Part shown: positions 57,305-64,000 of the stretch, in pieces
Numbering within the stretch: the first letter of the stretch is position 1
Layout of the letters: every line of letters begins with the position of its first letter
Source: Capitulum mitella
Lineage: Eukaryota > Arthropoda > Thecostraca > Pollicipedomorpha > Pollicipedidae
Assembly: GCA_030062745.1 (NCBI GenBank)
Contig: CP099848.1
Span: 9,073,501-9,137,500, forward strand
Length of the DNA stretch: 64,000 nucleotides
Reading direction: 5' to 3'
Notes under the pieces: model-generated
What the model was told of the DNA's origin: nothing
Seen by the model: only the letters and a program-made list of their open reading frames with translations
Databases searched by the model: none
Position numbers and translations under genes: made by a program

Positions 57305-58646
57305 GGGTAGAGTGCGGGAAAATATAGCTTCCTGTATTTGATATCTTTGAGATATTTTTTATTTCCTTTTCTGTTTAGTAATTAAGCATGTTTTTATTTT
57401 TCATTTTTATTAATTAAACATCTTTTCACTTTTCCATATCATTTTTTATTAAAATTGCATGTCTTAATATTTTACTTATATTTCCGGTTCATTCTATATC
57501 TATACTTTTGGATCATTTCACTGCTACATTGGATTGCCATTTCAGCCTTTTCCTTTATTAAATTCCCACTAACATAATGTATCTATTGCATTCTGTTCCC
57601 CTATCTTGTTAATTATCTATTCAGTTTCATTAGGAAACATGTAAGTTAATGGTCTTATATATCGATACCACCCAGTGAACAGGACTGAGCATTACAACCC
57701 ATGTCTACTTTTGATGAGACAACAACATAAATGGCGTCTCAGACGGCAGGAAGGAGTGAGCGGTGCATTATTGAAATGCTGTTTCCATGGAAATTACAAT
57801 CTTTACATGTCGGGAATGACTTTTTCACGTAACAAGACTACATATTCTGCGTTGTAAGTATAGTTTTTCGTCAATATCGTAATCTTCACGCAGCCGGTGC
57901 GAAATGGACCGGTGACCCCGATTTGTATTTAGCGCAGGTGAGGTTGAAGATGATGAAAAATCGGACTTAACAGGTGACTGGGCCTGCTTAACTAAGCAAT
58001 GGGTACCCAGCATTGATGAGGGGATCAGGGAGCCAAAGATCATTTTGCGCAATATGCATGACGTCAGCGGAGAGTGCTGAAGACAGCGAAGCCACGCTGA
58101 AAGACTGTCCGTGGAAATATCGGCCGACGGAACATCTAAAAATATTGCAAGTTATAATGAATGAAGCCACATGTACTATAAAATGCATTTATTTGTTATA
58201 AATAAACCCAATGAACTTCTTTCCGTTCTTGCTCCTCCTTAGCCGGGAAACAGAATGTGCCTACAAAGCGCTGCCAGCACACGCTTTGGTACGACATCCA
58301 TAAACGTTTCCTGGGGCAAGGCGTAACTTGATCCTGGTCATGTTCTTGAAGACATATGTTCATGTAGTTGCTGGCCTCGGCAACATATACAATGGCTTTT
58401 TTTCAAGAAACGCAGTCTATGATATTGATGGCATTAAATCATTTCGGACTTTTAGGTCTCTTCCGTCTCTCTTCTTAAAAACTTGTCACCGTAGTGTAAA
58501 CCCTGACCCGAGAACACTGGCAAGCGTTTGGCGTCCTCGTCAGGGAGAATACGATTGCCTAAGGACCTTCACTGTGGCAGGGAGATCAGATACGTTTGCC
58601 TGAGGACCTGCACTGTTTCAGGTATCCGTTCACGAAAGGTTGATGA
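57305..58646. other. AT-rich intergenic stretch, nothing recognised
   Basis: Strongly AT-rich to about 57660, then mixed. No gene or clear repeat seen. Confidence 0.5.
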
Positions 58647-58650
58647 TTAA

Positions 58651-59864
58651 CCCGTCCCCGACTGGGGGGGAATAGACTGTGCCCCCTGAGGTTTTTCTAA
58701 GATTGCGAGAGAACCAACAAACACAGAGTCACGAAACTTCGTGTACCTTTTGCCCCATCCATTTTACATCTCGTGTCAAAGTTTTGACCTCAGGTCAGGT
58801 CAGGTGCTTGACCTAGGTCAGGTCAAACGGACCTATGTCAAAAAAGTTTAGCGCCCTCTAACTTTTTTGCAAAACAAGATATCTCAATAATACTTTCAGG
58901 GATTAGTGATCGTGATAGATGAAAAAAATCTGCTGTCTCAGATTTTTCGGAATTTTCCGGGTCATTGACCTAAGGTCAATTCCATTTTTAAGACATGTCG
59001 TCTTTTTTCGGAAATTGACGGAATATTTCATAACATTTTTAGTGTGGAGTCAAGCAGACATCTAGTTACCGCCATTGGGCAAACTATCAATGACTTCCAG
59101 CCATTGACCTGAGGTCAGGTCACAAATAACTGTAGTGAGCCAAAATGTACCACCGTCAAAATCGACGATGAATTACTCAGAATGGGTAGAAAATGGCAGA
59201 ACTAGCTTGCACGGACGTAAGTAATACCAGGAACCTTAAAAAATTTGAAAAAGTGGCATATTTTGGAAATAAACAGGCTCTCGCGAATAAAGCTCCGACA
59301 ATTTTGAAGATTGGTAACTAATGAATTTCTCCAAAATTTAAGCATGAGAAATCATCACAAGAACCACAAAGATAAATAAAATTAACATAGATCGCCTTTT
59401 TTGCAAAAATAAGGGAACGCTAAAATTAGTTTCCGTCAATTTGGTACCGCATACGGCAGCGGCGCACACCGACAGCTGGCGGGAGAATTGTCGTGTCTTT
59501 AACTCAACGTTTCGGCGTATATATTGAACAAATCTGGGGAAATTAGACGTGTATCGATATCCGCGGACCTTTACTTGTGCGCTGGTGCCTTTACCTATGT
59601 GTTATTAGTCACAGCCCTTGAGTTCAGGCCATTTCTCGGTCTCATGCAATTCGGCTATGAGAAAACATATATAGGGCGTAAATTGGCTTACATATTATCT
59701 ACAACTAAAAATGAGACCAGTTTCGAGCTCTACTTGTCACAAGCTGTCCAACGGTGTGCTTATTTTTTATCGTGCGACCAACTGTTCGTGAGTTAGGGGG
59801 CAGCCAACTGCCCCCCCCCCCCCCAGTCGCCGATGTTCGAAACGGACCGACGGTCGTGCGCGGG
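58651..59864 (+). mobile_element. TTAA-B element, complete copy
   Basis: 1214 bases between TTAA at 58647-58650 and TTAA at 59865-59868. Ends CCCGTCCCCGAC and, reversed, CCCGCGCACGACCG. It follows 53324-54531 block by block, including the AGGTCAGGTCAGGTGCTTGACC segment near its left end, in the same orientation. Confidence 0.82.
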
Positions 59865-60007
59865 TTAAGGTCGGACATGTGTCGGGATCCTGATGTAAAA
59901 CAGGTCATCCTCGTTTTGCGTCGGATTCTAAGCTGACCAGGGTAAGTGTTGCGTCACCTGGGTACCGCTTTGCTCCGGAGGTTATGACTGTACCACACCT
60001 GAGGTCA

Positions 60008-61491
60008 GATCCACCTTCCCCGCACCAGGAAATGCGGGTGTTTCCTGGTTCCTGGTCCCTCCCCTAACTCGCGAACCATGTGTTGGAGGAAAATGAAAGA
60101 TACAACATTGGAAAGCACTTGAAGAGTAAATTTTCGAAATCGGCAACATTTGCAAAAGTTGCCCAAATTTTTTACAAACATAGCCAAAGTCCCAAATTTG
60201 GAGGTTTTGTTATTTGTTAATAGGTTAGCAACTAATTCATATTTTCCCCAAATTATGCCGTATACAACAGTTAATAATACATTAAACAACCTTATCTGAG
60301 CAAAGTTACCTCTTGTATGACCTTGTGCGTGAGGCAGGTCACGTCATATCGTCATTCCAAAATGGTACGTTTGCAAAATGTACGTTCTCTTTTTCTTCTT
60401 ACTGATGAACATGTTTATACGGTCAATTTGCATTTAAGAGGGTGCTGACGAAGTACCCAAGCACACTATGGATATCCAAGCACGATTTCAGTTCGAACCA
60501 AAGGTCAGTTGAGGTCATTTATGGTCAAATTTTCAGATGATAGGAATCGACAAATTCAGAGTTTTAGGGCGGTCTACGGAGCACGTGGAATATTTTTTCA
60601 TCATTCAGGAAGGGTCAATGGAGGCCAAGAGAGGTCATATGAGGTCACCAACCGACGGTCTCCGACACCGCTTGATGCGCCTGCCGTCGGATGAAATAAA
60701 TAAGATGCACATGGTCATGTAGGAATTTTCTTTTAATGGAACCTAAATCTAGCAACTGACCTCTTGCATTGTTTTTACACGTTGCCGTAATCCATTCACA
60801 GCCACAACAAACTTGAGTGCATTGCTTAGGTTAAAAATAATTACTGACTTCTGACGATCTAAAGTGATCTCGTTTTCCGTACAGTGCGAGATAAGATTAT
60901 ATAAGATTATTTGGGGCCATAAATTCGAATTTACCATCTGTTTTATTCCTAAAGAAGCGTAAATTACTAGTTCTGGACAACAAGTCTGGGTTTATATCAT
61001 GCACTTATATTAGTAGGTCCTGGTCTAAACCCAAGTCACGGGTGCTCTGGTGACATGACGGTAACACATGTGAGACGACATGTTGCTAATAATATCTGAG
61101 CATCGCAGTCCCGTAAAAGTCCGTCGAAATTTAAAAAAAAAAGTTCCAATCAGGCCAAAACTGACCTGACATCGGATCAATGACTTGGAATTTTCTCCCA
61201 AAAATCTGAAATATACCATCTGTCATATACTACAACTCCTGTAAGTTTTAGTGAGCTCGGCTCTACCCCGAAAAAGATGTATGAGGTCTAAGCTTTTTTG
61301 GGGTTGGCTTTGTTGACTCAACCTAGGTCAGTAAACTGACCTGATTCGGGCTGAAATTTTGACAGGGTATGTGCAATAAGTAGCGGAAAAGATACCCGAA
61401 ATTTTGCGGCCCCGTATTGTTTCGTTTTCCACTATGACGGGAAAACCTGAGGGGAGGGTGTTGAAAGACCCCTTGGTACGGGGCGGATAAA
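60008..61491 (-). mobile_element. TTAA-C element, copy 2 (inverted)
   Basis: Reverse-orientation partner of 34011-35480. Ends ATCCACCTTCCCCGCACC on the left and, on the minus strand, TTATCCGCCCCGTACC on the right. Shared interior blocks include CTAACTCGCGAACCATG and CACAACAAACTT. Confidence 0.7.
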
Positions 61492-61623
61492 AAGCAAAAC
61501 TGGTCTAGATCAGGTTAGTCGAGAACAACTAGGGATTTCTTGGAAATACTACATTTCGTCAAAATGGAAGGTTGCGAAGTCCCGTTGGCTTTTAACCGGC
61601 AAGATACACTAGCATACCCTTAA

Positions 61624-62847
61624 CCCTATTCCCGGACGGCTAGACGGCATGGTCGATTCCCGGCAGAGGGGGGGGGCGGATTCGGCCCCCCTGAGATCTC
61701 GAGAACTACTTGTCCGATTTCATCGCAACAAACGGCAATCGATTTGCCATGACGTGAACTACATTTTTATAAAAGGAAATTTTCAAAATTTTGAAAGGGG
61801 TGGATACAGAAGGGAAAGAATTTCAAAATGGGGAGTACTTTTGGGCTTCTTATAACTCCGTTGTTTATGGACCGATTTCAATTAAACTGGCATGAATCGA
61901 GAGATTATGAATAGGGCTTTTACCATGGGTACACAAATCTGAAATTTTGAGCAAATTCATGGGTGTTCACAGGGTTTCAAAAATAGGAGGATTAGTTTTC
62001 TAGCAAATGAATGAACAAAAGAGCCAAAAACACTTTTTTGGCTTCTGCTAGTCATGTTATGCTAAAGAAGTACAAATCGCATTACAATGTTTGTATAATG
62101 TTAGCATAGGCGGTGCCAGGGACATGAAAAAGGGGAAATTGTCATGGTCACACGTCCTTCAGATCAACTCGTGACCTTTGACCTTAAAAGACCTCCAGTG
62201 ACCTCGGAGTCACTTGGAATGATCTCGTGTGCATTTAATATTATCTATAAACGTTTTCAATCATTTGAATTCACTCTATTTCAAAAGTTCATTTCATGGC
62301 GATTGCGATATAGGATAAGCGCACTGACATTTTAGGTCATAGCTCCGTGGCTCGACCTGATATCAAGCTGAAACTTGATACACAAGTAGAGGGCACCGTT
62401 CTACGTGATATATATTCCAGGTTTGGTATTTGAAAAAATGGCGCCGACATTATTGCAAAAAAAAACGAATTTTGACTTTTGACCTTGACTTGATCTTGTA
62501 AAGTGACCTCAGATGAACAAAATTGCATCTTCATATTGCCCAATTATTTAGCTATACATCCATATAAGGTTTTAAGTTTTATATTAAAAACTCTGTTTTT
62601 GGCAGACATTTCCCTTTTATCCTCAACATGGCCAAAAATGGCCTGAGGTGCCTCTCAAAAACGTTGCCTGGCTCCGCCCCTGAGCAAAATAGAATTCTGA
62701 AATTTTGTCACAGCGCGTAGAAAGAATAGCTAGGAAAGTCCCCAAGTTTCGTGAAGCTGCGTTAAAAAGCCTGGAATTGGCAAGCAAAAAACCCGAGCCC
62801 AGCAAGCAATTGGCAAGCAAAATCCAGCCCCCCTGCCGGGAATAGGG
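61624..62847 (+). mobile_element. TTAA-A element, intact copy
   Basis: 1224 bases between TTAA at 61620-61623 and TTAA at 62848-62851, with termini CCCTATTCCCGG and CCGGGAATAGGG. Very similar to the inner copy at 40875-42087 and uninterrupted. A small rearrangement with a duplicated 'aattggcaagcaaaa' lies near 62775-62825, just before the right end. Confidence 0.85.
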
Positions 62848-62851
62848 TTAA

Positions 62852-64000
62852 ATGCAGGTGACCTACGCCAAGCCATTTGGAGTCATACAAGGCCAGTTGA
62901 GGTCAACATAGCAAACCCTGACAAAAGTTTGCTGAGAGACTTTGGTTATGTTTGAGGAAAAAGACGATCATACATTTTCATCAGTTCATCACGGATGACT
63001 TCCTTTCACCTCACTTTCAGCTGTGCTGTAGGGAACGTCTATTCTTGTTCTTGAAGTTGCAATTAAATATTCGAAATTAGAATAATGGTGGACGTGGCGT
63101 TGGAAATAAGGCTTCCTGTTGCCACATTTGCAAATATTACGTTGTCAGTACTAGACCACGGCTGACCTGACCAAGGTCGCTCATGCCGCGGGATACGAAA
63201 TTTCATGCTACAGACTAACTCACCATAGAGTACCGTTGAGACACTCTGTGACAATCGTATTTACTCACTCGCGGAGACACTGGTAAAATAGATCTCGAGC
63301 GAATGACAAAAAATGGATCTCGAGCGAATGACAAAATTCGTCATGTTTTGCGTATAACTTCCGCAATCGGTTGACCTAGACTGACCTGGTCTGGCCCACC
63401 TTTGCGTTGTCACACAGACTTGGCCCCCACCAGAGTAGTGTCCCTGGCCGGACAGCAACGTAATGCTGCATATGAATACAGAATTCGAATAGACGCAAAA
63501 CATAGTTCCTTTTACATCCATGATGTTTTCGGGATTCGACACGCAGGACCGCCTGGTGGCTTGAAAACCCCTTTCCTTCCTACACTTTACGCTTAGAAAG
63601 AAAATCACGCCTTGGCAAATGCAAGCCACTGTTCGTTCAAAATATATTATAACAATAACTAAAAACCACATGTTAATATCTATATTTATCATTCGCAAAT
63701 TAGTTCCTTGTTTCATTTCCCACCCCGACACCTTGGCAGCATTTTAATTTCGGGACACGAAACGCTTGTAGTGATTTCCCGGTTTCCGCCACGTTGACTC
63801 ATATCACTGTGCTCGGATCCATGAGCACGATGAGCTGATGCATTCAAAATGATTTCATTTGAACTCAGCCCGAAGACTATGACATTCGCCCCATTGGAAT
63901 ATCCCTCGGATCATAATAATCACAGCTGCATTCTAATTACAAACTGTCTTTGTTGCTGGTATTACAACAAAGTAATTTTCCGAAATGCTTTCGGTCAATG
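62852..64000. other. Intergenic end of the window
   Basis: No gene recognised. A short direct repeat (ATCTCGAGCGAATGACAAAA at about 63292 and 63316) is the only local structure noticed. Confidence 0.5.

Overview
The window is a piece of an animal nuclear genome, most probably an arthropod and plausibly a crustacean. The reasons are small exons with GT/AG introns in all three phases, very GC-rich third codon positions inside AT-richer introns, (TA)n tracts, many TTAA-flanked repeats, and a tract of the arthropod telomere pentamer TTAGG. The species cannot be named from the sequence alone.

Two protein-coding genes can be reconstructed, both on the + strand. The first runs from about 4.5 to 46.4 kb. 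It is a 12-exon gene for an SLC7A9-like b(0,+)-type amino acid transporter of 509 residues. Every intron phase agrees and the spliced reading frame totals 1530 bases. The only uncertain exon is the first, a 28-base coding piece set in a GC-rich block and followed by a 13.8 kb intron. The second gene, 51.2 to 55.2 kb, has three coding exons. It encodes a 156-residue secreted Ly6/uPAR three-finger protein with a signal peptide, a cysteine-rich domain and a hydrophobic tail that looks like a GPI-anchor signal. The two genes show no obvious functional link. A decayed transposase-like sequence lies at about 1.1 to 2.6 kb.

Most of the rest is introns and intergenic DNA filled with repeats. The dominant class is a group of non-autonomous elements of 1.2 to 1.5 kb whose ends read TTAA-CCC...GGG-TTAA, the layout expected of piggyBac-type cut-and-paste elements. 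Three families are defined here. TTAA-A has copies at 7.0-9.8, 40.25-42.7 and 61.6-62.85 kb, including one copy inserted inside another at an internal TTAA. TTAA-B has copies at 1-0.3, 53.3-54.5 and 58.65-59.9 kb. TTAA-C has copies at 34.0-35.5 kb and, inverted, at 60.0-61.5 kb. All carry G-run/C-run pairs near their ends, and many copies of the hexamer AGGTCA/TGACCT. Shorter hAT-like elements with CAGGG-type ends also occur, one of them nested in an old TTAA-A copy.

Tandem arrays are frequent: 47, 45, 34, 19 and 159 bp units, a GATAAA array, several TA tracts and the TTAGG array at 57 kb, which is preceded by a perfect 14 bp-arm hairpin. No rRNA, convincing tRNA, CRISPR or prokaryotic feature was found.
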